A stretch of 64,000 nt of DNA, taken from NCBI RefSeq assembly GCF_014204945.1, contig NZ_JACHMN010000003.1, forward strand, positions 310,001-374,000, read 5' to 3'. The notes under the pieces are model-generated. The model searched no databases, was not told where the DNA came from, and worked only from the letters and a program-made list of their open reading frames with translations. This DNA comes from Allocatelliglobosispora scoriae (GTDB lineage: Bacteria > Actinomycetota > Actinomycetes > Mycobacteriales > Micromonosporaceae). A program made the position numbers and the translations under genes. This document shows positions 57,163 to 64,000 of the stretch, one piece after another (position 1 is the first letter of the stretch; every line of letters begins with the position of its first letter).

Positions 57163-58440
57163 GTGCCGATCGTCGATGCATCCTACGTCGCCCGTGTCCA
57201 GAAACGTACAGTCCGGCTCCTCGTCACCAACGAGATCATCAGCGGGTTGGGTGCCGCGATCGGCATCTCGGTCGGCGCACTGCTCGGCGCGGATCTGCTC
57301 GGCAAGGCGTTCTCCGGAGTGGCGCAGAGCAGCGCCATCATCGGCGGCGCGCTGATGGCCCTGCCGGTCGCGCGGATCATGGGGAGATACGGCCGCCGTC
57401 CCGGCCTCACGCTCGCCTATCTCGTCGGCGCGATCGGCGCGATCGGCGTGGTCCTCGCCGCCGCGAACCGCAACATCCCGCTGCTGCTCATCGGCATGTT
57501 CGGCTTCGGTGCGGCGAGCACCGGCAAGTACCAGTCGCGCTACGCCGCGACCGATCTCGCGGAGCCGCACCGCCGGGGCCGCCAGCTCTCCTGGGTGGTG
57601 TGGGCCTCCACGCTGGGCGCGGTGGCCGGGCCCAATCTGGCCGCGCCGGTCGGCCACCTGGTCGGTGGGTACGGCGTACCGACGCTCGCCGCACCCTTCG
57701 TCCTGTCGGCGGTGACATTCCTCTTCTGCTGCCTGTGGTTGACGGCGACCCTGCGCCCGGACCCGCTGCGCCTGGCGAAGCAGTTCGCCGCCGCGGACTC
57801 GGTCCGGGCCGGCACCGTCGGGGAGCCCGCGCCGCGGGTGGGGCTGCGCGAGACCTGGCGACGGGTGATGGCGATGCCCAGCGCCCGGCTCGGCCTCGCC
57901 TCGATGGCGATCGGGCACCTGGTGATGGTGGCCGTGATGTCGATGACACCGGTGCACATCGGCGAGGCGCACTCGCCCTCGAAGACGCTGAGCATCGTCG
58001 GTTTCGTGATCGGCCTGCACATCGCCGGGATGTACGCCCTGTCACCCATCGTCGGCTGGCTCACCGACCGGGTGGGCCGCGGCAACGTCATCCTGGCCGG
58101 GGTCGGGCTGCTGATCACGGCGTGCGCGGTCGCCGGGACCGCCGGGCACGACACCGCGCGGCTCGCCATCGGCCTCGTCCTGCTCGGCCAGGGCTGGTCC
58201 TGCACCATGGTGGCCGGGTCGACGCTGCTGGTCGAGAGCGTGCCGCTGGAGATCCGGGCCGGCGCGCAGGGCCTCTCCGACACGGCCACCGGGCTCTGCG
58301 GTGCCGTGGCGGGGCTGCTGTCGGGCGTCATCGTGCGCTATGGCCAGTTCCCGACACTCGCCCTCGTCGCCGGGCTCGCAACTGTGCCACTTCTCGCGCT
58401 GGCCCTGCGGGACCGCAAACCCGTCGCGAAGCCGGCGTGA
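57163..58440 (+). CDS. Major facilitator superfamily transporter
   Basis: A 425-residue protein with twelve predicted helices. Loop 2-3 has ARIMGRYGRRPGL, fitting the G-x3-D/GRxGRR motif A, and loop 8-9 has GWLTDRVGRGN. SSVV... type drug motifs are absent. The family acts in efflux or uptake of small molecules; substrate unknown. GTG 57163 follows GGGAGC. It lies 72 bases after the MocR gene and may be co-transcribed. Confidence 0.88.
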   Translation: MPIVDASYVARVQKRTVRLLVTNEIISGLGAAIGISVGALLGADLLGKAFSGVAQSSAIIGGALMALPVARIMGRYGRRPGLTLAYLVGAIGAIGVVLAAANRNIPLLLIGMFGFGAASTGKYQSRYAATDLAEPHRRGRQLSWVVWASTLGAVAGPNLAAPVGHLVGGYGVPTLAAPFVLSAVTFLFCCLWLTATLRPDPLRLAKQFAAADSVRAGTVGEPAPRVGLRETWRRVMAMPSARLGLASMAIGHLVMVAVMSMTPVHIGEAHSPSKTLSIVGFVIGLHIAGMYALSPIVGWLTDRVGRGNVILAGVGLLITACAVAGTAGHDTARLAIGLVLLGQGWSCTMVAGSTLLVESVPLEIRAGAQGLSDTATGLCGAVAGLLSGVIVRYGQFPTLALVAGLATVPLLALALRDRKPVAKPA

Positions 58441-58474
58441 GCGTCGCCGCGGGGGACGACCGGTCACTCGTCCG

Positions 58475-58497
58475 TGGTCGGTGGGGCGGGTTATGGT
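58475..58497 (+). promoter_or_regulatory. DUF3046 promoter with near-consensus RecA-NDp block
   Basis: TGGTCGGTG (58475-58483), an 8-base spacer and TATGGT (58492-58497) match the mycobacterial consensus TTGTCRGTG-N8-TANNNT in all but one of the defined block positions. The start codon is 46 bases on, with a good Shine-Dalgarno. Confidence 0.6.
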
Positions 58498-58543
58498 GCT
58501 TGGTGGTGGCGCTGCCCCGGTGCCGCGGAGGGGAAGATCTCGG

Positions 58544-58741
58544 TTGAGGCTCAGTGAGTTCTGGCGCCGGATGGGCGAGGCCTTCGGTCCCGCCTATGCC
58601 CGTTCCGTCGCGTCCGACCAGGTCGTTCCCCAGTTGGGCCGCACGGTGGACGACGCGCTGCGCTCGGGTGTCGACGCGACCGTGGTGTGGCGCGCCGTCG
58701 CCGCGGCCTATCCCGATCGAGTGCCGTCCCGGTTGCGCTGA
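58544..58741 (+). CDS. DUF3046 protein, upstream of recA
   Basis: A 65-residue protein starting (TTG) LSEFWRRMGEAFGPAYARSVASDQVV and ending WRAVAAAYPDRVPSRLR. This small family lies directly before recA in many actinobacteria and is of unknown function. The size and the conserved W and L positions match. TTG 58544 is preceded by GGAGGGGA about 10 bases upstream. Two damage-type promoters flank it. Confidence 0.85.
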   Translation: MRLSEFWRRMGEAFGPAYARSVASDQVVPQLGRTVDDALRSGVDATVVWRAVAAAYPDRVPSRLR

Positions 58742-58757
58742 GCGTTGGGGTCTGGCG

Positions 58758-58780
58758 TCGAACAGACGTTCGGTTATGCT
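58758..58780 (+). promoter_or_regulatory. LexA (SOS) box and -10 of recA
   Basis: TCGAACAGACGTTCGG (58758-58773) differs from the actinobacterial LexA box TCGAAC-N4-GTTCGA in the last base only. TATGCT (58775-58780) is an immediately adjacent -10, so LexA bound here would cover the promoter. Confidence 0.85.
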
Positions 58781-58828
58781 GTGGCCTGGCCGTCGCGAGG
58801 GCCGATTTCACTACTCGCCGAGGGCCAG

Positions 58829-58837
58829 TTATCCACA
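58829..58837 (+). promoter_or_regulatory. Consensus DnaA box upstream of recA
   Basis: TTATCCACA is an exact match to the strict DnaA box TTATNCACA. It lies between the LexA promoter and the RecA-NDp-like promoter of recA. Confidence 0.5.
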
Positions 58838-58859
58838 GTCCGCCGGTGGCGACGTGATT

Positions 58860-58882
58860 TTGTCGGACCCGACGCATAACGT
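58860..58882 (+). promoter_or_regulatory. RecA-NDp (PafBC-type) promoter of recA
   Basis: TTGTCGGAC (58860-58868), an 8-base spacer and TAACGT (58877-58882) lie 6 bases before GTG 58889. This equals the LexA-independent recA promoter layout known in mycobacteria (TTGTCRGTG-N8-TANNNT) in seven of nine block positions and the whole -10 rule. Confidence 0.7.
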
Positions 58883-58948
58883 GTCGGCGTGACGAAGAGC
58901 GCGACGGCGAAGACGGCCGCTAAGACGGCAACTCAAGGGGTGGCAGGG

Positions 58949-59998
58949 ATGGCAAGCTCCGACAGCAAGGAACGAGCGCTCGATCTCGCGCTCGCACAGA
59001 TCGAGAAAAATTTCGGCAAGGGCTCGGTGATGCGCCTCGGCGAGCGCCCGCAGGTGCAGATGGCGGTCATCCCGACCGGTTCCATCGCGCTGGACGTGGC
59101 GCTCGGCATCGGCGGTCTGCCGCGAGGCAGGATCGTCGAGATCTACGGTCCGGAGTCCTCCGGCAAGACGACGTTGGCGCTGCACCTGATCGCCAACGCG
59201 CAGCGCTCCGGCGGCATCGCGGCGATCATCGACGCGGAGCACGCCCTCGACCCGGAGTATGCGAAGGCGCTCGGCGTCGACACCGACGCCCTGCTCGTCT
59301 CGCAGCCCGACACGGGTGAGCAGGCGCTGGAGATCGCCGACATGCTGATCCGCTCCGGTGCGCTGGACCTCATCGTCATCGACTCGGTCGCGGCCCTCGT
59401 GCCGCGTGCCGAGATCGAGGGCGAGATGGGCGACAGCCACGTGGGTCTGCAGGCTCGGCTCATGAGCCAGGCCCTCCGCAAGATCACGGGTGCGCTGAGC
59501 AACTCCGGCACCACGGCGATCTTCATCAACCAGCTCCGCGAGAAGATCGGTGTGATGTTCGGCTCGCCCGAGACGACCACCGGTGGCAAGGCGCTCAAGT
59601 TCTACGCCTCGGTCCGGCTCGACATCCGCCGGATCGAGAGCCTCAAGGACGGCACCGACGTCGTCGGTAACCGCACCAGGGTCAAGGTCGTGAAGAACAA
59701 GGTCGCCTCGCCCTTCAAGCAGGCCGAGTTCGACATCATGTATGGCAAGGGCATCTCCCGCGAGGGGTCGCTCATCGATGTCGGCGTGGAGCAGAGCATC
59801 ATCCGCAAGGCCGGCGCCTGGTATACCTACGAGGGTGACCAGCTCGGCCAGGGCAAGGAGAAGGCCCGGGAGTTCCTGAAGGAAAACCCGGACGTCGCCG
59901 CCGAGATCGAGAAGCGGATTCTCGAGAAGCTCGGTGTCGGCCAGGGCGCCGTCTCCGACGAGGCCGGCGGTCCCGCGCTTCCTCCGGTCGACTTCTGA
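58949..59998 (+). CDS. recA: Recombinase RecA
   Basis: RecA forms nucleoprotein filaments for homologous recombination and stimulates LexA self-cleavage. From ATG 58949 the product has 349 residues, the usual length. AAGGGG lies 8 bases upstream of that ATG. A GTG at 58889 would add 20 Lys/Thr/Ala residues and fits a leaderless transcript from the RecA-NDp-type promoter, so both starts may be used. Walker [10 protein letters not shown] (near 67 from the ATG), Walker [11 protein letters not shown] and [13 protein letters not shown] (L2 loop region) are intact; there is no intein. Confidence 0.97.
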   Translation: MASSDSKERALDLALAQIEKNFGKGSVMRLGERPQVQMAVIPTGSIALDVALGIGGLPRGRIVEIYGPESSGKTTLALHLIANAQRSGGIAAIIDAEHALDPEYAKALGVDTDALLVSQPDTGEQALEIADMLIRSGALDLIVIDSVAALVPRAEIEGEMGDSHVGLQARLMSQALRKITGALSNSGTTAIFINQLREKIGVMFGSPETTTGGKALKFYASVRLDIRRIESLKDGTDVVGNRTRVKVVKNKVASPFKQAEFDIMYGKGISREGSLIDVGVEQSIIRKAGAWYTYEGDQLGQGKEKAREFLKENPDVAAEIEKRILEKLGVGQGAVSDEAGGPALPPVDF

Positions 59999-60009
59999 CG
60001 GGCTGACCC

Positions 60010-60705
60010 GTGGCTGGCAGGCGTGCCCGCACCGGACGTGGCTGGGATGCTTCCCCTCGACGCGCGAGCAGTCGCGCGCCGGGGGGAGGCCCTCCCGAGG
60101 ACGAGTCCGGCTCCGCGGAGGCTCCACTCGGCCCTCGCTCCCGTCGGGCCGAGCGCGCTGCGGAACCACCCGCGCCGCTCACTCCGCGCGAGGAGGGCGA
60201 GCGGGCGAGAGAGATTTGTCTCCGACAGCTCGCGGTCCGGCCGCGCACCCGATCCGAACTCGACACCGCTCTGCGCAAGCGCGGCATCGGCGAGGAGACG
60301 ATCGCGGAGGTTCTCGACCGCTACGACGAGGTCGGCATCATCGACGACGCTGCCTTCGCCCGGGCCTGGGTGAGCAGCCGCCACTACGGCAAGGGACTCG
60401 CCGGCCGGGCGCTCGCTCAGGAGCTGCGCCGCCGAGGGGTCGAGCAGGATCTGATCACCGAGGCGGTTTCCGAGATCGATTCGGAGACGGAGGCGGCGAC
60501 CGCCCTTGACCTGGCCCGTCGCAAGCTCCGCAGCCTGCACGGTGATCCGCAGTCGGTATTCCGACGGTTGGTGGGAGCGCTCGCGCGCAAGGGCTACTCC
60601 GGTGGCGTCGCGGTGGGGGCCGCCAAGCAGGCATTCGCCGAGCGGAGCGCCGAGGATGCGGAGCTCGCCGAGGCGATTGATCCTGATTCCGTTACTGAGG
60701 ATTAG
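60010..60705 (+). CDS. recX: Regulatory protein RecX
   Basis: RecX binds RecA filaments and limits their activity. The 231-residue protein has a basic, Pro/Gly/Glu-rich N-terminal extension (about 1-60) that is not part of the core family. The three-helix repeats follow: LRQLAVRPRTRSELDTALRKRGI, then AFARAWVSSRHYGKGLAGRALAQELRRRGVEQDLI, then the last repeat with VFRRLVGALARKGYSGGVA. GTG 60010 is 11 bases after recA, the standard arrangement. Read-through from recA supplies its mRNA. Confidence 0.94.
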   Translation: MAGRRARTGRGWDASPRRASSRAPGGGPPEDESGSAEAPLGPRSRRAERAAEPPAPLTPREEGERAREICLRQLAVRPRTRSELDTALRKRGIGEETIAEVLDRYDEVGIIDDAAFARAWVSSRHYGKGLAGRALAQELRRRGVEQDLITEAVSEIDSETEAATALDLARRKLRSLHGDPQSVFRRLVGALARKGYSGGVAVGAAKQAFAERSAEDAELAEAIDPDSVTED

Positions 60706-60761
60706 CACCCGGTCACACGCTGGTGGGACGATCCGCCCGAGTCATGCCTGATCATGAGTTC

Positions 60762-60790
60762 TTGACCGTGGGGCTTACACGCCCTAGCCT
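60762..60790 (+). promoter_or_regulatory. Promoter of the rny leader transcript
   Basis: TTGACC (60762-60767), a 17-base spacer and TAGCCT (60785-60790) predict a start near A60797, giving a leader of about 214 bases before rny. The 305-base gap 60706-61010 contains this promoter, the leader hairpins and no convincing ORF. Confidence 0.6.
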
Positions 60791-60872
60791 CGTGTTACGA
60801 GGACGTAGTCCGACCACTTTGAGTCTCACGCACAACATAGATCGCGTAACAGTAGAGCAACAGTTTGAGGTT

Positions 60873-60923
60873 CCGATGCCTTCTCCGCATCGGTGCTGGT
60901 TAGCCATGAGCGGCTGACCAGCA
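60873..60923 (+). ncRNA. Two abutting hairpins in the rny 5' leader (candidate regulatory RNA)
   Basis: CCGATGC (60873-60879) pairs with GCATCGG (60887-60893). Immediately after, TGCTGGTTAGCC (60894-60905) pairs with 60912-60923 with one G:T, around a 6-base loop. No T run follows, so these are not simple terminators. A smaller hairpin CCTCGT-GTT-ACGAGG lies at 60788-60802. The folding is by eye. Confidence 0.4.
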
Positions 60924-61010
60924 CTCGAGTCGCGGGGTCGATGTCGTGTGCACCTCCTCGCTTTGGTCGGGCGGCTTCCGTCAGCATCGGCGTGTGGAGG
61001 GGAGACGGCC

Positions 61011-62885
61011 ATGAGCTTGCTCGAAGGAGTGCTCGTCGTTGCAGTGGTCACCCTCGCCGCTGTCGTTGTCGTCGCACTGGTCCTCGGGCTGCGCGCGGTC
61101 AAGAACCTCGGCTCCGGCAGCGGCGGCTCCTCGCACGACCCGGAGGACCACACGCCCTGGCGGCGTCCGGCCGAGGTGGCCGAGAGCCAGGCTGAGCTCG
61201 CCGAGCTGAAGGAGCGCCACTCCGCGCTGACCAGCGCCGCCGCCGAAGCGGGCACCGCTGTCGAGCAGGCCAGGGCGCAGGCGTCCGGCGCGCGTACGGA
61301 AGCGGCGGCCGCGAAGGCCGAAGCCGCCGCGGCCAAGGCCGAGACCGTCGCCGCCCGGGCGGAGGCACAGCGGGTGCTGGACTCCGCGCACGCCGAGGCC
61401 GACGGCATCCTCGAGCGCGCCCACAAGCAGGCCGAGCAGGACGCCGAGCAGCTCCGCCTCCAGGCCCGCCGCAGTGGCGAGCGGGAGATAGCGATGCTCA
61501 CCGCCACCGCCAAGGAGCAGTCCGAGGACACCGAGCGCCGGGCGCAGCGCCAGGACGAGCGGGAGCGCCGCCACGCCGAGGAGGCCGACCGGCTCGCCGA
61601 GCGGGAGCGGCTGCACGCCGAGGAGGCCGAGCGGCTCGCCGAGCGCGACCGGCGCATCGCCGCCGCCGAGCTCGACCTGGTCCGCTGGGAGCAGGAGCTC
61701 ACCGGGCAGCGCGACGAGCTGGAGCGGGCCGAGGAGCAGCGGCGCCGGGCGCTGGAGCGGGTCGCCGGGCTCACCGCCGACGCCGCCAAGGCAGAGCTGG
61801 TCGAGGCGATCGAATCGCAGGCCAAGCGCGAAGCGGTGCTCCTCATCCGCGACATTGAAAACGATGCCAGGTCGACCGCGGACTCGCGGGCCAGGCACAT
61901 CGTCGTCGACGCGATCCAGCGGGTGGCGAGCGAGCAGACCTCCGAGAGCGTCGTGAGCGTGCTGCACCTGCCCAGCGACGAGATGAAGGGCCGGATCATC
62001 GGCCGCGAGGGTCGCAACATCCGCGCCTTCGAGTCCGTCACCGGCGTCAACCTCATCATCGACGACACGCCCGAGGCGGTGCTGCTCTCGTGCTTCGACC
62101 CGGTCCGCCGCGAGATCGGCCGGGTCACCCTGGAGAAGCTCGTCCTCGACGGCCGTATCCACCCGCACCGCATCGAGGAGGTCTTCGAGGCGGCGAAGCA
62201 CGAGGTGGAGCGGCTCTGCCAGCGCGCGGCGGAGGACGCGCTGGTCGAGGTCGGCATCACCGACATCCACGACGAGCTCGTCACCCTGCTGGGTCGCCTG
62301 CGCTACCGCACGTCTTACGGCCAGAACGTGCTCAAGCACCTGACCGAGACCGCGCACATCGCCGGGATCATGGCATCCGAGCTGGGCCTGGACCCGACCC
62401 TGATCAAGCGGTCGGCGTTCCTGCACGACATCGGCAAGGCGCTCACCCACGAGGTCGAGGGCTCGCACGCGATCATCGGCGCGGACATCGCCCGGCGGCA
62501 CGGGGAGTCCGAGGAGGTCGTGCACGCGATCGAGGCGCACCACAACGAGGTGCCGCCGCAGACCCTCGAAGCGGTGCTCACCCAGGCCTCGGACGCCTGC
62601 TCCGGCGGCCGGCCGGGGGCCAGGCGGGAGAGCCTGGAGGCTTACGTCAAGCGGCTGGAGCGGATCGAGGAGATCGCCAACTCCAAGGCCGGCGTCGACA
62701 AGGTCTTCGCGATGCAGGCCGGCCGCGAGATCCGGGTCATGGTCCGTCCCGACGACGTCGACGAGATCGGCGCGGCGGTGCTCGCCCGCGACGTGGCGAA
62801 GCAGATCGAGGAGGAGCTGACCTACCCGGGGCAGATCCGGGTCACCGTGGTCCGCGAGTCGCGCACCACGGAGATCGCCCGGTAG
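61011..62885 (+). CDS. rny: Ribonuclease Y
   Basis: A 624-residue membrane-anchored endoribonuclease. An N-terminal membrane helix (about 5-27) is followed by a very long Ala/Glu/Arg-rich coiled coil (about 60-290), a KH domain (about 315-380, GRIIGREGRNIRAFE) and an HD domain with HDIGKA (near 472). RNase Y is known mainly from Firmicutes, where it starts mRNA decay; in actinobacteria RNase E usually has this role, and whether this organism has both is not visible here. GGAGGGGAG stands 6 bases before ATG 61011. Annotation as cvfA/ymdA-like is equivalent. Confidence 0.93.
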   Translation: MSLLEGVLVVAVVTLAAVVVVALVLGLRAVKNLGSGSGGSSHDPEDHTPWRRPAEVAESQAELAELKERHSALTSAAAEAGTAVEQARAQASGARTEAAAAKAEAAAAKAETVAARAEAQRVLDSAHAEADGILERAHKQAEQDAEQLRLQARRSGEREIAMLTATAKEQSEDTERRAQRQDERERRHAEEADRLAERERLHAEEAERLAERDRRIAAAELDLVRWEQELTGQRDELERAEEQRRRALERVAGLTADAAKAELVEAIESQAKREAVLLIRDIENDARSTADSRARHIVVDAIQRVASEQTSESVVSVLHLPSDEMKGRIIGREGRNIRAFESVTGVNLIIDDTPEAVLLSCFDPVRREIGRVTLEKLVLDGRIHPHRIEEVFEAAKHEVERLCQRAAEDALVEVGITDIHDELVTLLGRLRYRTSYGQNVLKHLTETAHIAGIMASELGLDPTLIKRSAFLHDIGKALTHEVEGSHAIIGADIARRHGESEEVVHAIEAHHNEVPPQTLEAVLTQASDACSGGRPGARRESLEAYVKRLERIEEIANSKAGVDKVFAMQAGREIRVMVRPDDVDEIGAAVLARDVAKQIEEELTYPGQIRVTVVRESRTTEIAR

Positions 62886-62889
62886 TTCG

Positions 62890-63849
62890 TCAGGCGGCGG
62901 GAACCGACGCCGGGGTGACCGCCTGCTTCGCGGTGCGGTAGCCGCGCTGGGAGACGCGGCGCTGGACGTACTGGGCGAGCTTCGACAGCAGGTAGTTGAC
63001 CGCGATGTACATGATGCCGATGGTGAAATACATCGGGATGCCGATCGCCAGCGACGGGGTCTCGCTGCGGAACGCCTCGACCATCAGCTTCGTCGCACCC
63101 AGCGCCTCGTCGTAGGAGATGACCAGGCCGCCGAGCGAGGTGTCCTTGAGGATCACCACGACCTGGCTGATCAGTGCGGGCAGCATCACCCGGAACGCCT
63201 GCGGCAGCAGGACGAGTCGCGAGGTCAGCGCCGGTCCGAGCCCCACCGCGAGCGCCGCCTCCGACTGGCCCTTGGGCAGGTTGTCCATGCCGGAGCGGAG
63301 GATCTCGCCGATCACCACGCTGTTGTAGAGGGTCAGGCCGAGGACGAGGAACCACATCCGGTCGTCGAAGTCGATGCCCCAGACCGGCAGCACGAGGAAG
63401 ACGAAGAAGAGGGTGGTGACGACCGGCGTACCCCGCCAGACCTCGACCCAGACCCGGCTCACGGCACGGCCGACGGCCAGGCCGATGCGCCCGAGCAGGG
63501 CCGCCGGTGCGGGCCAGGACAGGAAGCGATGCCCCCGCAGATCGCGGAGCTGGCGGCGCAGGAGCGCGAGCGCGACGCCGACGGTGAGCGACGCGACGAT
63601 CGAGAGACCGGCGGCCTTGAGCGTGTTGACCCAGCCGTCGCCCAGGATCTTCCAGACCTGATCGAAGTACTTGTTGTCCGGGTCGACGATCGGTCCCCAG
63701 AGCTTCATGCTCAACTGTCCGGCTCGGTCCAGCGGCTGGTAGACGAGACGGTAGAGGCCGTAGCCCAGCGCGATCGCCGCCAGGATGCTGGCGATGACGG
63801 TGATCCGGCGGGTACGCGGACCGGGGGTGTCGTAGAGAACACTGCTCAT
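62890..63849 (-). CDS. Polar amino acid ABC transporter permease (GluD-like)
   Basis: A 319-residue HisM/GluD-type permease. Five or six helices start with a single N-terminal span (about 15-35). A long extracytoplasmic segment (about 38-75) precedes WVNTLKAAGLSIVASLTVGVALALLRR. The EAA loop reads EAALAVGLGPALTSRLVLLPQAFRVMLP, which contacts the ATPase. Together with the upstream partial permease it forms a heterodimer typical of glutamate importers of Corynebacterium type (GluC-GluD). It converges with rny with four bases between the stops. Confidence 0.9.
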   Translation of the reverse strand: MSSVLYDTPGPRTRRITVIASILAAIALGYGLYRLVYQPLDRAGQLSMKLWGPIVDPDNKYFDQVWKILGDGWVNTLKAAGLSIVASLTVGVALALLRRQLRDLRGHRFLSWPAPAALLGRIGLAVGRAVSRVWVEVWRGTPVVTTLFFVFLVLPVWGIDFDDRMWFLVLGLTLYNSVVIGEILRSGMDNLPKGQSEAALAVGLGPALTSRLVLLPQAFRVMLPALISQVVVILKDTSLGGLVISYDEALGATKLMVEAFRSETPSLAIGIPMYFTIGIMYIAVNYLLSKLAQYVQRRVSQRGYRTAKQAVTPASVPAA

Positions 63850-64000
63850 CGGCGGGCCGCCTTCATCTGCGAACGTTCGACGGCATCGATCAGGAGGCCG
63901 AGCGGGATTGTCATGATCAGGTAACCGACCACCACGCCGACGAAGACGGGCTCGGTCTGGTAGTCCTTCTGCCCGACGAGCTCGGGCACCACGCCCATCA
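63846..64000 (-). CDS. Amino acid ABC transporter permease, C-terminal end (GluC-like), truncated by the window
   Basis: Fifty codons are visible and run off the window end. They encode PVFVGVVVGYLIMTIPLGLLIDAVERSQMKAARR at the C terminus, a last membrane helix followed by a basic tail, as in HisM/GluC-type permeases. The stop overlaps the start of the GluD-like permease by four bases, so both belong to one operon. Upstream genes for the binding protein and ATPase would lie beyond the window. Confidence 0.75.
   Translation of the reverse strand, partial: MGVVPELVGQKDYQTEPVFVGVVVGYLIMTIPLGLLIDAVERSQMKAARR

Overview
The window comes from a very GC-rich actinobacterium, most likely of the family Micromonosporaceae. 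The evidence is pervasive GC-ending codons, frequent GTG starts, many 4-base ATGA/GTGA stop-start overlaps, and a core gene order typical of that group: rimP-nusA-ylxR-infB-rbfA-truB-ribF-rpsO-pnp, then dapB-thyX-dapA-rnj-ftsK, then rimO-pgsA-cinA-clgR, then recA-recX. It is chromosomal housekeeping sequence. I see no prophage, insertion sequence, CRISPR array, tRNA or rRNA. The first and last genes are cut by the window edges.

Layout. 1-9.7 kb: a partial class-I glutamine amidotransferase, methionine aminopeptidase, a VIT1-type transporter, a minus-strand dodecin/Ddn-like/GT39 group, a PadR-controlled ABC exporter, and a ferritin-like/lipoprotein pair. 9.8-23 kb: the translation and RNA-maturation cluster (RimP, NusA, YlxR, IF-2, a SAM methyltransferase, YlxP, RbfA, an NrnA-like phosphoesterase, TruB, RibF, S15). 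23-38 kb: PNPase and M16 peptidase, lysine/cell-wall precursor genes (dapB, dapA), thyX, RNase J, and accessory genes (two GNATs, GT87, a YcaQ-like DNA glycosylase, an RHH-DUF4097 pair). 38-47 kb: FtsK translocase, LtrA, RimO, PgsA, an arylamine N-acetyltransferase, CinA C-domain and a ClgR-like regulator. 47-64 kb: Lhr helicase, acyltransferase, SAM hydrolase, LysE exporter, a PNPOx-GNAT fusion divergent from a MocR regulator, MFS, DUF3046-recA-recX, RNase Y, and the permeases of a polar amino acid ABC transporter.

Regulation visible in the sequence. Many genes have a TANNNT -10 element 6-8 bases before the start codon, which predicts leaderless mRNAs. Five promoters (ylxR, ycaQ-like, rimO, DUF3046, recA) also share a TGTCGG-like block exactly 8 bases before the -10. 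This matches the mycobacterial RecA-NDp/PafBC layout and suggests a LexA-independent DNA-damage regulon. recA additionally has a near-perfect LexA box and a consensus DnaA box. An RHH gene has TGACRTCA iterons covering its promoter, and a PadR gene has a perfect palindrome. RNase Y has a long leader with two abutting hairpins, and infB is preceded by a chain of four overlapping mini-ORFs.

The other striking feature is a set of long, often perfect inverted repeats, always beside a stop codon and mostly between convergent genes. Two sequence families recur at distant loci, including one decayed copy, so these look like dispersed intergenic elements as well as terminators.
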